From: Acephala macrosclerotiorum
Taxonomy: Eukaryota; Ascomycota; Leotiomycetes; Helotiales; Mollisiaceae
Assembly (NCBI GenBank): GCA_014904845.1
Contig: MU119486.1
Coordinates: 1 to 64,000, forward strand
Length of the DNA stretch: 64,000 nucleotides
Reading direction: 5' to 3'
Both the position numbers and the translations under genes were made by a program. Below, piece by piece: positions 11,273 through 23,510 of the stretch (position 1 is its first letter; each line of letters starts with the position of its first letter). The notes below the pieces were generated by a model. That model was given only the letters and a program-made list of their open reading frames with translations. It was not told the DNA's origin and searched no databases.

Positions 11273-13107
11273 ATGACTTCGCGACTAGAAGTCATGGAAG
11301 CTAACCTGGATTGTTGCCTTGACCGCGGCCAGGAGTATCTCAACGAGGCAAATAATAAAGGATTGTGGCACAAGAGGCTCCAAGATATTGACATATCGCT
11401 TGATGCTATCAATCGGAGATTTTCTACAGAAAAACAAACCGAGGAGTCTGCAGAAAGTAGAATGATCGAGAGGATCGCAGCCACAGAGTCCACAACCATA
11501 AACGACAAGTCCATAATACACCTGCAAGCTTTACGCAGAGCCATTACACCCGATCTAGTCCAAGAATTGCTGGCGCTATACAAATCCTACGCTGGAGAGG
11601 CCCAACTAATGGAAGCGGCGTTGAAGATATGCTCCTCGTATTGCAAAGTCTTTGCAATTCTGCTCCAATTCAGCAAGGGCAAATCCATCGCAAGTTTCCT
11701 GGATCAAAATATAGAGGACTCGAACCTCCCGCTACAAGGCGGATCCAGAGATGGGAAATGTGGTGTCTCTTTGAAGAACGGTCTCTTCATTACTATAGAA
11801 GGTTGGCGCAAGAATGAATGGCAGAATTTCTTCAATTGGCAATGGAACTTTTTGACGCCATTCTTCGCACGTCCTGATGGGAAAGTTCTGCATTACCGTC
11901 TAATGAGCGATGATATCTTGCCTATCATTGCCAGAGGGGACTGCGAAAGGGAGGAAAAAGATTATCGAGAATACGACAGTAGTTCAAAGACACAGAAGCC
12001 GCTTCGGATTAAGCGGAAGCCTGCTGCCTATGGCGGGCATAGCACTGTCTCAAAAGTAAAATTGGATCCGTTAAGTTGTGACTTTGGAGATTTTCGGGTA
12101 AGAAGCTCAATATCCGACTTTCACTGCTTGCTCACAAGATATAGTTCCAAAACCGAGATGGATGGTATGCATTGAAACAGTTAACAGGACAAGTTACGCG
12201 ACAAGACTTCCTTTCAGAAGTATACGTCTGGAAACTATTCAACGGCAAAGTCGATAAGCTACACATAAGTCCGTTACTATGCACCTTTGAGAAGTCCCAC
12301 GATGACAAGACGGAATATTTCCTACTCTTCCCTTGGGCTTCGGGTGACCTTAGGCAACTTTGGGAGAATATACCAAGTGGGCACTGTCAACATACTTCGT
12401 GTTGGATGGCCGAGCAATGCCTGAGAATTGCGGAGGCTCTTTCAGTCATCCACCAAGACCAGGAGGAAAAGAATCCAACAAGAGCTGACGAAGACGGGGA
12501 GCAGCTTTACGGACGCCATGGGGACATTAAGCCTGACAACATATTATGGTTTGGCGAGCATATTGAATGCAAGAATGCGGGTACGCTGGTGCTTGCGGAC
12601 TTCGGTATTGCAAAAGCCCACAGGTCCATGACAAAGTCACTGTCAGATCCAGAGAAAGCAAAAAACTCGCCAACTTACAAATCTCCTGAATTTGAATCCA
12701 ACGGTCATTTAAAAATTGGAAGGAAGTCCGACATATGGGGTCTTGCGTGTACGTGGATCGAATTTATTACATGGTATCTTAAGGGCTGGCAAGCTGTAGA
12801 CGTTGAATTTCCCAATCGCCGAGACGAAACCGACCCTAAAGATGAAAATATCAGTCGAGATACGTATTTCAGTATCGTAAACGGAGAAGCGATCGTCAAA
12901 CCTGGAGTCATCGACTGGATAGAAGAACTGCACCAAGACAACAATTGTAGCGCTTTTATTCACGAATTTCTCTCCTTCATCCAGGAGAAAATGTTATTGG
13001 TAAACCCTTCTGATCGAGCTACTGCTTACGAAGTCTCGCAGCAAATGGAGAAGTTCTTTGAACGGACTAGGAATGATAGCGCATACTCCAATTTCTCATC
13101 AAAATAG
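11273..13107 (+). CDS. Protein kinase with a novel N-terminal helical domain
   Basis: Exons 11273..12097 and 12145..13107 (47-nt intron, GTAAGA donor) give 595 residues. Residues 1-250 are mostly helical and unfamiliar; fungal kinases of this layout often carry HET-like or signalling N-termini, but none is recognisable here. The kinase core is complete: glycine-rich loop Y-G-G-H-S-T-V near 255, ATP-binding lysine in YALKQL (about 286), catalytic HGDIKPDN (Asp about 402), metal-binding DFG (about 427), SPE in the activation segment and DIWG in helix F. All key residues are present, so it should be active. It is isolated in a gene-poor, AT-rich part of the window. Target unknown. Confidence 0.88.
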
Positions 13108-14820
13108 CGTATAGCAAGCTCCCAAGATCACAGGCGGGGCCACAATTTCAGCATCATTAGTTACCTCGAAGACTTGATGAGCACTCTAACTAGTGGTACG
13201 TCAACTACCACACTCACTGCATACGCAAAAGACGGAAAAGAGGTAATTTGATCTGGAGGGATCCTTCGTATTGAATCGATCCAAAATAACCCCTTCTGGT
13301 ACGACAGGCTCTAGCGAGAATTCTCGCAATAAATTGAAGAAAGAGTTACTGCATGCGGAGGAAACTATTCAGGAAGACTCAGGAATGAAGGAAGGAAGGA
13401 GAGGAAGGAGAGGAAGGAAGAAAGGAAAGGAAGGAGAAGAGCGGGTTGTAAAGAGAGAACTATAGAGAGTTTTAACGTCGCATAATCAACAGCATCGTAC
13501 AGCTAGGCATTGGATTAGGAGGCGATTCAGAGATGAACAATGTGTGAGCATTAGACAACTGTCATTGAATAGGTGGGTCAGTTCGCTCAGCCTGAAGATG
13601 ATACATTTATTGACCAAAGACACTTTAAAGTCTAGATGTTATCGAATTCGCCCTGCCCACTAAGCTCCGGATGATTGGAGAGGGGAAATGGTAGAGAGGT
13701 AAATTCAAGGGTTGCGTGAAGAATAGTTTTGAGAGCCGATTGTACAGTACAGTGGTGTGGCGATGTGGCACTGGCTAGGTTGACAGTAGAGCTTTTACAA
13801 TACCCCTATGTTCACAATTTGTGGCCATATTCTTGACGAGTAAAATATGTCATATTAAGTATGCGTGGGTTTGGAGTTGGGAGTGATCAATTTTGACATT
13901 GTTCTCTGCCAGTTGGATCTCCCGCTGCATCAATCGCCGTCTACTACTTATAATGTTGATACATGTTTCTCTCCAGCTCTTGCATCTCTTCCTACCATGG
14001 TTAGACGGTTTGATTAAGAGACTAAATAGGCAAACTTTCTTACATCAGTTAGAGGCCGCTGTGCAGAGACTATGAATCGATCTAATCGAGTCTGCTAGAC
14101 TATCAGCGCAGCCATTCGAGGAACGTGACGTCGGTTTTACTTGCTCGTAATTTGTATTGCCCATGGCCGTAGATCTTGTTAAGTCCTTCCTGGAGTGTTG
14201 CCATGTCGTTATATTTCATACGTAAGACTTGCTCTGTCTGCGGTCGAGGCGATAGGGATGATAGCTGATCAGCTGACCCCATAATTTCTGACGTTTCAGT
14301 AAGCATCAAAAGGAAGATTTGACGTTAGGAAGGTTTTCACTTGATCCTTCCCGCCAACTGATTTATGTCTTTGCCCGAGAAGGCATCAAACACCCTGTTC
14401 TGGGGCCACTACGAAATGTTTGGCTCGACCAACCCAGCGTGGCTTGTGTATCCGCTTGGAGTTATGCATTAGTGTGCCCACCATATCTCGCCCGATTAAG
14501 GCATCCAAGGACTGCAGATGCCGCACACCGAGTAACGTTCAGTGTATGCTGACAGTAAAGCCTTATGCATCTCTGCCCAGTTTCGAATATTTATAGGCGA
14601 ATCACTCAAGCAGGTTTCCCAGCAAGGCTCCTGTCTGACGACACCTGCATAACATGATTGTAATTTGTCCGGGTATTTGCTGATGGTGTGCACCGTGAGA
14701 ACTAAAATATACTCAGTCATCACAGGGCACCGAAGCAATACTTATCTGGCTCCCCGAACCACCCAAAATTAGGTCATGAGACCGATGCTCTCGGGTACGT
14801 ACCCGTTCGTTTACAGACCT
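13108..14820. other. No supportable gene; polypurine tract at about 13385-13440
   Basis: Short frames only. A GGAAGGA-type polypurine stretch lies at about 13385-13440. A minus-strand fragment at 14103-14309 (QEGLNKIYGHGQYKLRASK) looks like a decayed piece of a small domain but cannot be extended. Confidence 0.5.
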
Positions 14821-15148
14821 GTGTGCAATGGATTGGCCGACACTTGATCTTGAGCTACCAGAGTCGACTTTCGGCTATTTCAGATATGGACAGGGACAAT
14901 GTAAAATTGTGCGGAAACTTGTGACAGACGAGGTATCATGGAATAAATCAATTTACAATACAAGGCCACAGATTAGCTCATACTATGCAGAGGCTCCAGT
15001 CTTGGAACTTGCGCACCGAAACTGAGTGGGAATCCTGGCTTGGAGAGGCAAGTCTTCGGAACTCAGACTGCCATTGGGTCCTTAATTAATTAAGTTAATT
15101 CAGGACCGATTCCTTTGCCAAGGAAAGCAAACAGGCGGTCTTTGTGTA

Positions 15149-16511
15149 TTGTCAGCTATGAAGGCTCCGTGGCTGATTTTTGAAGAAGTACTCATTTGTA
15201 AAATTAGACTCTGCTCTCGTGCACCAGTTGCCAACGGGCAATCCCAACCAGTATCTTATCTACCTTTCTCAAGAAGACTATTTCAGATGATCGCACTCAA
15301 ATTTCGAGTCCATCGAATGACTACGCGCACTATTGCCCGTGGGGTAGCCCATTTCTCCAGGACAATTGTTCGATATAATGAGTGCGATGAGGATAGAATT
15401 GGTTTGTCTCTCGTTCACCGAGCTTGTCTTCGATCCAATATCTGACATGTTAAATAGTGTATACTTCTAGAATGTCTCATTCTTGGCGAGATGATCTTGC
15501 GCTATCTGCAACTCATCTCTCCGAAACCGGTCTCACTGTCGCAATCATCTACGGCTGTAACGAAAAACAGACGAAAGATGTCATACATCGTATCGAAAAC
15601 TCCGGAGAAGCTGTGCGCTATCCATTGCTCATAGCAGGCATATTCGCTGAACTTGAACGAGAGCGTCTGCTCGACCATGTTGAGGGACTTGTCGACAGAT
15701 TTCTTCTACGTACCGAAGCACTTGGCAGTGAAACACGGAGCTGGAGGCAAATAATGAATTGCCAAGGCGGGAAGACAAGTGACCTTTTGCAGCTCTATAA
15801 TGACAGCAGAACCTTGGCAAATGGACTTGGTGCTGTGAAAGCCCAGCTGTTGAAAATGGTTGAACATATCCAGGAGCTTGAAAGCTTTCTTGGACAGGAT
15901 CGCCACCTTGGGAAGTGTGAAAATCTAGTGCCAAACATTGACGAGCAGGGAAGGAGAAGAATCAAGCAAACTGGGAGCCGTATGCGTGAAAGGCTTCTCG
16001 AGATTTCCGAGGAATATGATCGCAAGATAGATGACTGTAAAATGGTTATGGAAGACCTTACAGTGACTGCAAAGTTGGTAAGTGCATATTTACACGATTC
16101 TCTACCATTTCTATAGGAATAGCATCACTAATAATCTAGGTCACGGGTGACATCGCAAGGCGAGAGAGTGAAGTTAGCAACTCGATTGCATTGGAGACAA
16201 AACGGGACAATGCACAGATGAGGTCCATCGCCACCTTGACAATGGTTTATTTGCCACTGACGTCTGTCGCGGTAAGATACTCTGCGGGAATTTCGTACTT
16301 ATATACTAATTAAAACAAGTCAATATTCTCCATGGGAGTATTTAACTGGAATGCTGAAGAGGGGCAAAGCGTTATCACTGCTTACTTCTGGGTATTCTTG
16401 GGAGTTGCTAGTGGCTTGACACTCGTAACTATTGCCGTATGGTTATTAGTTACATTGCCTAAATACAAGTTTAAGGGCATAAGTGAAAGAGAAGTCTTAG
16501 AATTCGCATAA
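15149..16511 (+). CDS. Fungal CorA-like metal-ion transporter domain protein (5' end incomplete)
   Basis: Supported exons run to 15401, then 15458..16077, 16140..16271 and 16320..16511, all joined in phase with good GT..AG introns of 48-62 nt. The C-terminus has the hallmark of the fungal CorA-like family: a long coiled region (KRDNAQMRSIATLTMVYLPLTSVA), SMGVFNW in place of the GMN loop of bona fide CorA, and two membrane helices (TAYFWVFLGVASGLTLV and TIAVWLLVTL). Upstream sequence at about 14980-15080 encodes WNLRTETEWESWLGEASLRN, typical of the family's N-terminus, so one or two further 5' exons exist that I could not join cleanly. Ion specificity is unproven; many family members lack transport data. 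Confidence 0.75.
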
Positions 16512-17744
16512 TATATTACTTTTCGTCGCCAGCGTAATAGCGGTCAAATCCTTTGCTACTCAAATTTAATAATGCGGGACAGGATGATCTCCTTTGTACT
16601 TTATCGTAGGACTCTCCAGAGTATGCTGTTTTGGATCATCCAAATCAATTAAATTTCTTAGTTTCTCCCAACACCACAATAACTAGTGTCTCTTGGGTCA
16701 TTCAGTAGCAGCATCCTCTCTTATCCAGAGATATTGCACATAATAAAAAATCCGCCAACTCGTGAGCTGCATCTTCTTTCGTTAAGATACTTCCTATTCG
16801 TTTTAGACCTTCCAACCTCCTATACTCACCTCTCCAGCCTCCCAAGTATTCAAACTATGCTAAATTTGGCATAATCTTCCAAATCTGGATCCGTAGCAGG
16901 CTGATCCTCAAGCCTAGTCCCGACTTATCTGCTTTACTATAGTTGGTATTCAACCGTTTTTCCATAACGTTTCCGACTTCTCGGGTTCGAGAACTGGATA
17001 AAGTGCACCGTAAGCAGTGATATTCCGACTGTGGTTTGCGTTGATCTGCGTTCAAGCACCTTCAACCGTGGACCATTGGAACTAAGTCGAAGCACCAATC
17101 TTCGTTTTTTTAATTGTCGACCCCGACATCGTTTAGAGTTGGAGAGCATTTTAAAGGTCGCCATGTCAAAGGCCAGACTCAACTTATCGATTGAGAATCT
17201 CCTTCGTGCGGTACAGGACTCCTCTTCAAATTGAAGAGCGGGACGTCTTGCTTATGATCTGCAAACCCGCAAAGTCCATTTTAATGTCAAAGCATGCATC
17301 CACCCATCAGCTTAGTTAGAAAAGCCGCAAGTACAAAGGCCCTGCCTACTAGTCTACGCATCTTCCCAAATTTGCGAACAGGAGCCAAAACCTTGCTATC
17401 TTTCGAGGTCTATACAATATCCCCAGATTTGATATTGCCTGGAGCGATTCTTATTATTCCCCGTGGTCCGAGGAATAGCGAGTAATGTTTTTGTGTGACT
17501 TGTTTCAGTTAGATCTGAGTAACTAGAGAAAGCAATTCAGATAGGGTATCCATGTCGCGTAACATTCTGGGTACCCGACTCGTGGCGACCGACAACTTGA
17601 TAAGTGAGTAATAAATAGGCCCAGGCAATGAACTGGGCTAACTTGGACGTACGACGTTGCCGTTAACAGTATTTGTTATCATTCCACGCCCAAAAGCTAG
17701 GGGTTGTCTGTGGTTACAAAAGTGTACTAGATTGGAGAGCTTCC
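16512..17744. other. No supportable gene
   Basis: Short frames at 16855-17055, 17031-17234 and 17294-17485 show no recognisable domains and do not chain into an exon model. Confidence 0.5.
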
Positions 17745-18010
17745 CGGGGATTTTTATTTTTTATAATTATTAATAATTATTAAAAAAACGGTTTTAATAT
17801 TTATTAAATATTATAAAAAAATAATCCAATTTTTATTTATATTATTAATATTTTATTTTTTTTCTAAATCCGGTAATTGGAAAACTAAGTTTTCAAATTC
17901 GTAAATATTATAAAAAAAAATTCTATTTTTAATTTTTTTAATAAAAAAAATAGTATTTTATTTATTTATTTAAAAACGAGTTTTTTTTTTTTTTTTTTTT
18001 TTTTGAATAA
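17745..18010. other. AT-rich tract ending in a poly-T run
   Basis: About 260 bases composed mostly of A and T, ending in a run of about 22 T. It has the same character as the tracts at 8.4 and 23.2 kb. The following 500 bases (to about 18540) are also A-rich and gene-free. Confidence 0.7.
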
Positions 18011-19118
18011 AAACGACTTAAAAAGACTTAAAACTGCTTTGATTAAATAAGTTCTCTATTTAATTCTCTAAGAGCCGTATTACTAGTTAATAATATATTT
18101 ACAAGTTTTCGACACTGATAATAATCGGAGCTAGAGTAACGAAGATTTGAGTACCAAACCCATGCAATGCTTTTAGAGAATTTCGAAGTTTAGAAAATTT
18201 GTTTAAAGATAAGAAAGCGAAGCAAAGGATAAAGAAAAAAGAGAGGCAAAAGAAGAAATTGACAAAACAAGCCAAGTATAGAAATGTATAATAAAATATA
18301 ATATATTCGAGATAAGAAAAAAAAAACTAAATATTACTTTTTTAAAGAATTAATAATTGAAGCCTCTCGCTTTCGTTATATCGCTCGCTCTATCTCGCTC
18401 AGATTTGCTACCTTTTCGAAGAAACGGGATATAAGTAATAGGGCGACTATGTTTAAAGTGATTATAAAGTAAAGCTCGGAAATATACGAGGCTGCAAAAA
18501 CAGGAATTTCGCGAGGCGAGAGTTTATTCGATAATGCTTACTTAATCAATGTTCATTGCCGCTGGTGCAGCGTAAGGAAGGTTATAGCGGGCCCGAAGAT
18601 CTACCAGAGGTGGTGACCTGTTGTTTGCGTTCCGTTATTACTATGCAATCTGCTTATATTTGATCGACACCGAGCGAAATACCCCAGAAACTTGAAGCTT
18701 GGAGCTCTGTTTTATTAAGGGGTTTCGTTTTGCGCTTAATGAAGCGACGCGAATGCAAAAGTAATAAAAAGCTCGGTATTATTTTCAATTTTGAAAAGAG
18801 GGAACGATGTATTCCCCGAACAGCAGCAAAAAAGAGATATTTGTAGTGTGTTTCGGCGTTAATTGCTGCTACAGTACTAAACAAAAATTATTCGCTACTG
18901 CATTTTTACCCCGCACCCCACCATTTACCCTCCCCCCTTCATTTGACAATAACTCTACCATTATCCGTCCAAATCAAGTTCTGATTGAAGCATTAGAAAG
19001 GCCTAAAGCTAGACTACAAGATGATTAAATTACATTGTGATTGCACTACAAACTGAGCTCAGTATTTAGTATGCCATCCTTTTGCCTGGATTACAGCCTC
19101 TATTCTGTCTGGCATACT

Positions 19119-20162
19119 CTAATATAAATTGTCAAACAAGCTTTGAAGTAAACAGTCCCAGACTGCTTGTAAACATGATTCCAGCCTTTGTCTTGCATGC
19201 TCACTCTTAGATTTATCTGTAAGAAACTCTGGAAACATCTCATTAACCATGCATTTCAGCTCATGCCAGACGTGCTCAATAAAATTGAGGTCAAGGGAGT
19301 AAAGGGGCCAATTCATGAGCTGTGTGATCCCATGGTCTGCAAACCAGTCTTTAACCTTATGAGCTGTGTGGATAGAAGCATTGTCTTGCATAAACTCATA
19401 GCCTGGCTCCAAGTTTGCATACTGTGGCTCTAGTTCTGCGTCCAAGACCTCAATATATGAGTTGGCAGAATACTCATGCTTTTTACTCTCAAAATCCCTA
19501 TTTATGATATAGAGGTTAGACCTTCCAGTATCCCAAAAGCACCCTCAGACCATAACCTTCATAGTCTTACCAGTTGAGTAGGTTTGAACCATTTCTGGGT
19601 GCCATTTTTGCAAAAGCGTGCGAAAGCACTATTCCCTTCTCTGGCCCGTGCCCTTCTCCACAGAACACTTATCACTTCACATGATCATACTCCATTCTTC
19701 TGCATTCCTGCCCTTAAATTTAAGGGCCCAAGCAAGCCTTTGGGCTGCATATGCTGGTGTAAAGTAAGGACGGCGTTTAGCTATTCAATTCTGGATGCCA
19801 TGTTTCCTGAGGATGGCCTTGACAGTATTCTTATGGCAAGAGAGACTACAAGCTTTTATGAGCTCTGCATAGATCTGCCTTGGGTTTGCTCTCACATGCC
19901 TTAGCACTTTGCGTTCCTCTGATGGTGTATAACAAACGTGCCTCTCAAGTCTTGGCAAAGAGGCCCCTTCTGTGCGTTGATTTTGGACATTAAGGGTGGA
20001 GGTGATAGTGGAATATGGCAGCTCATATTCACGTGATATTTCTGTAGGTGTAGAGTCTGCAGTCTTAGCCCCAGAGATCTGACTTCTTTGATATGGAGTG
20101 AGTTCTGGACCCTTTCTTGAATTCCCAGAGGTGGAGCGTAGAGGAGTGCGTTGAGGAGGCAT
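19119..20162 (-). mobile_element. Inactivated Tc1/mariner-type transposon (transposase pseudogene)
   Basis: On the minus strand a single frame runs from an ATG at 20162 to 19119. It begins with a helix-turn-helix DNA-binding region (GPELTPYQRSQISGAK, then a second HTH with KNTVKAILRKHGI). It ends with the DDE catalytic core (EFMQDNASIHTAHKVKDWF, then LYSLDLNFIEHVWHELK). Four in-frame stops interrupt it, at 19785-19787, 19677-19679, 19629-19631 and 19545-19547. Each sits where the family normally has tryptophan, so TGG became TGA or TAG by G-to-A change. The element cannot make its own transposase. I could not identify terminal inverted repeats with confidence. Confidence 0.85.
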
Positions 20163-20823
20163 AATGTGGTTGTTTATGAAGGAAGGATGGAGGGGAACGC
20201 GTCCAAAACGCGCTTTTACGCGATTTTAGCGAATATTTTTTGGCGCTAACTGTAGGCTGCGGTAGTCTTGTTAGCTTGATACTGCGCATCCCTAAATAGC
20301 TTCATTTTCAAGACCACTCTCTTAAAGTCGCCATGCCCACGTTGCAAATAAAGCGTCAACCGAGATCCAAGAAACAACAAAGAAAAGTTTCTATTTCGTC
20401 TCGAAACAGGTCTACAAGAGTCGGGAAGGCCTACTCGGCTACACCCCCGCCGCCCCTCGCCTGGGCCCGGCTCTGGCGAAACACCTTTCTTCCGGAAACA
20501 AGTTTCATCACGAAAAGCAAGTTACCTACAAATTAAATACGCAAGGAATAAAAGGTCCTTTTATGATATATCTTAGAAAAGCAACCTGCGATAATTGTAA
20601 CAAAACTGGAGTTTAAACTGCGAATAATAACCTCAAAATGAGGTCTAATATCGATAAACCAAACCGTCAAAGTTGTATACTAAAATAAAATAAAATAAAA
20701 TAAACTAGACTGGACTGTCAAACCGTATCAATATTGCGAGACCGCCAAACCATTAGTAACACTGCTGATACTTCAGTTTACAGTTGTCATAGTCTAACTT
20801 ACTCAGGGCAGTTTATCTACCCT

Positions 20824-23036
20824 TTACAAGTAGTTTCTTAGTGTGAAGATGCAAGAGAAAGGTACTGGATGACTAGAATAAAGCAAATGTGTTAGCCTTA
20901 TTAATTTTATTAGTCGTCAATTTGGCCATGATAACATAGGTGTAACCCCAAAGAAGTTTCAGATCATACCTAGTAATACCAGCCGTGAATTCCATTTTAG
21001 GTATGATATCTTTCCCATCCTTGTCCTTCGCCGGTGAGATACTAAACTTTGCCAGTATCGTTGCAACAACTATCCAGACACTGGCGAATCCGAGATGTTG
21101 TCCTGGGCAGACTCTTTCCACTTGTTAGTAATCCCCTATTAAACACACTCGAAGATCTCTTACCTTCGACCAAACCCAAAATGACCCACGGGGATTGGCT
21201 CACCAGCACCACTTTCTGAAGTTGGTAGAAAACGGTCTGGGTTGAATTTGACAGGATCTTTGTAAACATCTGGATCATGGAGCATTGCCCAGGCATTAGC
21301 TATCACCACCGAACTACAAACGGTAAGCAAGAAAATCCCTTCGTTTGCCAATTATATACCCTAGAACTTATTTAGCTCATTCGTTCACTATCGCGTGCCA
21401 AACCCCAGATATAACGTACTCTTTGGAATGTACATGTCACAATAGACATCTTCCTTCGAAGTTCTGTGAGGAACACCTACGCGATTAGTTTGATAAGTAA
21501 GTTGAAGATAATTGTGGGATACAAAGCTAACCATTTGGAACAGCGGGATGGAATCTGATAAACCATCAGCTCGTTTCTATAAGATTATCGCTATTCTTAC
21601 TAACCTCAAAGTCTCGTAGACTATCCTCTCCACAATCGGTAATGCCTTCCAGTCGTCAAAAGTAGGCAATCGTGTCCCCCCAGTCACAGCATCGATCTCT
21701 TTCTGCGCTCGGGTCTGCACGTTGGGGGCCAGCACCATAGCCATAACAAATATTATCTCCGTTGAGTACGTTGTGTCCTGTCCAGCCGAATACAGCGATC
21801 CACCAGTCCCCCTGAGGTCAGCATTCGTGAAGCTCCTGATGGCTTCCTCCTCGTCCGCCTCGTGCGTTTCTCTTGCCTCGATCAAGCGTCCTATGAATGA
21901 CGGCTTCAATGTTCCTTCTTTCTGTAGCACATGAGATACACTCTAACCTGTGGTTCATCCGGACAACTCACAAAACTTCTCATCACTGCGTCGAAGGGTC
22001 GCTGGTGGAATTCCTCAATGGTAGGGGCGTAATTGTGGACGTACTTAACGGAAGGGATGAACGTCCCAATCCAACGTGGAACATGCTCGACTACAGTAAC
22101 GGGCCTCATTAGTCTGTACTTCCCGGCAAGCCACAGCGAGATTGTACTTACGCCAGGGCGCGATATCCAGAACAGTGATACCATTATTACCCATGTTGCT
22201 GATAATCCACCCCATCTTATCTGCAAGTTTGAAATAAGGATCATCCTCGTCCGCAACGTCAATGGCAAAGGCCATACTGAAAATCACTCTAGTTGCAAAT
22301 CTAGAAAAGTCATCAGTCGCCTTTTCTGCGAAATCTTATTCCTTGGAACCGCACCGCGAGAGGTAACTGTGCCACTTCTCTGGACATTTCTCAATTTCGT
22401 CCGCCATCACGCGAGCATGCTTCAGCTGGGCATCTCGGTACGCTAAACTGCTACGCGCAGAGAGGAAATTGCCGTACGCTTTCCGGAGCTTGCGGAATTG
22501 GACGCCGTCACCGGTGAGGGCTATGTTATTTCTAAAGCCGAGACTAGAGATACTAATAAGCAAGCATGTTTGAAAGTGGGGCAGGTATTGCAATACGCTT
22601 CTAGCAGGACAAAAGGTGGTCTATCACTGTAAATTGCTCCTTTTTTATCGAGAAGATCAACAGCCGATTTCACGCTGTTCAGGACGATAACAGGTTGTCC
22701 GAGGAGATTGACGTAGATGATGTAGGACTCTGTATCTGCATCAAAAATAATGTACTTTACTGTCAAAGCTATCTCTCAGGCAAACCCACTGTATTCTTTT
22801 GCCCATTTTGCGAACTGCACATCCGATCTCTCCGCAGGCACTTCTCGAATATTGCCAAGGATGGGCAACCCTCTAGGACCTGGTGGGAGCGGATACTTCG
22901 ACTTCGAACTTCGCGAGTACAACCCAAACCCAGCAGCAAGCACTATCACCACACCTCCCAAGACGGCAAAACCCCAGCTGCCACTTTTGTTGAGAAGAAC
23001 CTCGGGAAATAAATTCACCATGTCTGTTCTAAGCAT
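20824..23036 (-). CDS. Cytochrome P450 monooxygenase
   Basis: Eleven exons keep one frame to give 539 aa: 23036..22790, 22735..22597, 22552..22355, 22300..22152, 22090..21948, 21921..21605, 21554..21532, 21476..21416, 21313..21164, 21113..20970 and 20872..20824. Features in order are an N-terminal membrane anchor (GFAVLGGVVIVLAAGFGLY), the PPGPRGLPILGN proline hinge, the oxygen-activating I-helix (SAGQDTT), the K-helix ETLR, FNPDRF, and the heme loop FGFGRRVCPGQ (Cys about 478). It would hydroxylate or otherwise oxidise a small molecule at the ER membrane; the substrate is unknown. The splice site after exon 8 uses a weak GTTATA donor, chosen because it alone restores the frame. No other biosynthetic genes lie beside it. 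Confidence 0.88.
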
Positions 23037-23189
23037 TCCTTTTCTTGATAGACCCTTATCTGAATACCGTGTCGGAGCTTTGCTACGAACATCCTGGAGT
23101 TATATGCATATCACCAAGACAGTCTGGTGACGGTTAAAAGAGATCCCTGGTTAACTATTTACTTTACGGGCTTTTAATATAAATCCGTG

Positions 23190-23420
23190 TTTTTACAACC
23201 CTTTTGATAATTTTATTAATTTAAAAAATTTATGAAAAATAAAAATATAATATATAAATTATATAATTAATAATTGAAAAAGTTAATATATAATATATAT
23301 AAAAAAAATAAAAATCGTATAAATTATATTTTTTTTTATATTACGATTATAATCCGTATAATATTGTTTAAAATAAAACTTATTTTGATATATAAATGCC
23401 TATTTGCAAGCCTCGATATA
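23190..23420. other. AT-rich tract
   Basis: About 230 bases of nearly pure A/T upstream of the P450 gene. A 78-codon frame crossing it (23274-23510) is Lys/Ile/Tyr/Asn-rich, as expected from composition, and is not credible coding. Confidence 0.7.
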
Positions 23421-23510
23421 ATGTATTCGAAATGGGAATATCAATATCAATATTTTCTAATTCCGTTTTTAGATGTAAGGAATTACTGCTTTAGTTTGAG
23501 CTGCGGGTAA

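Noticed and set aside
23274..23510. 78-codon Lys/Ile/Tyr-rich frame
   Set aside because: Composition follows the AT-rich tract; not credible coding.
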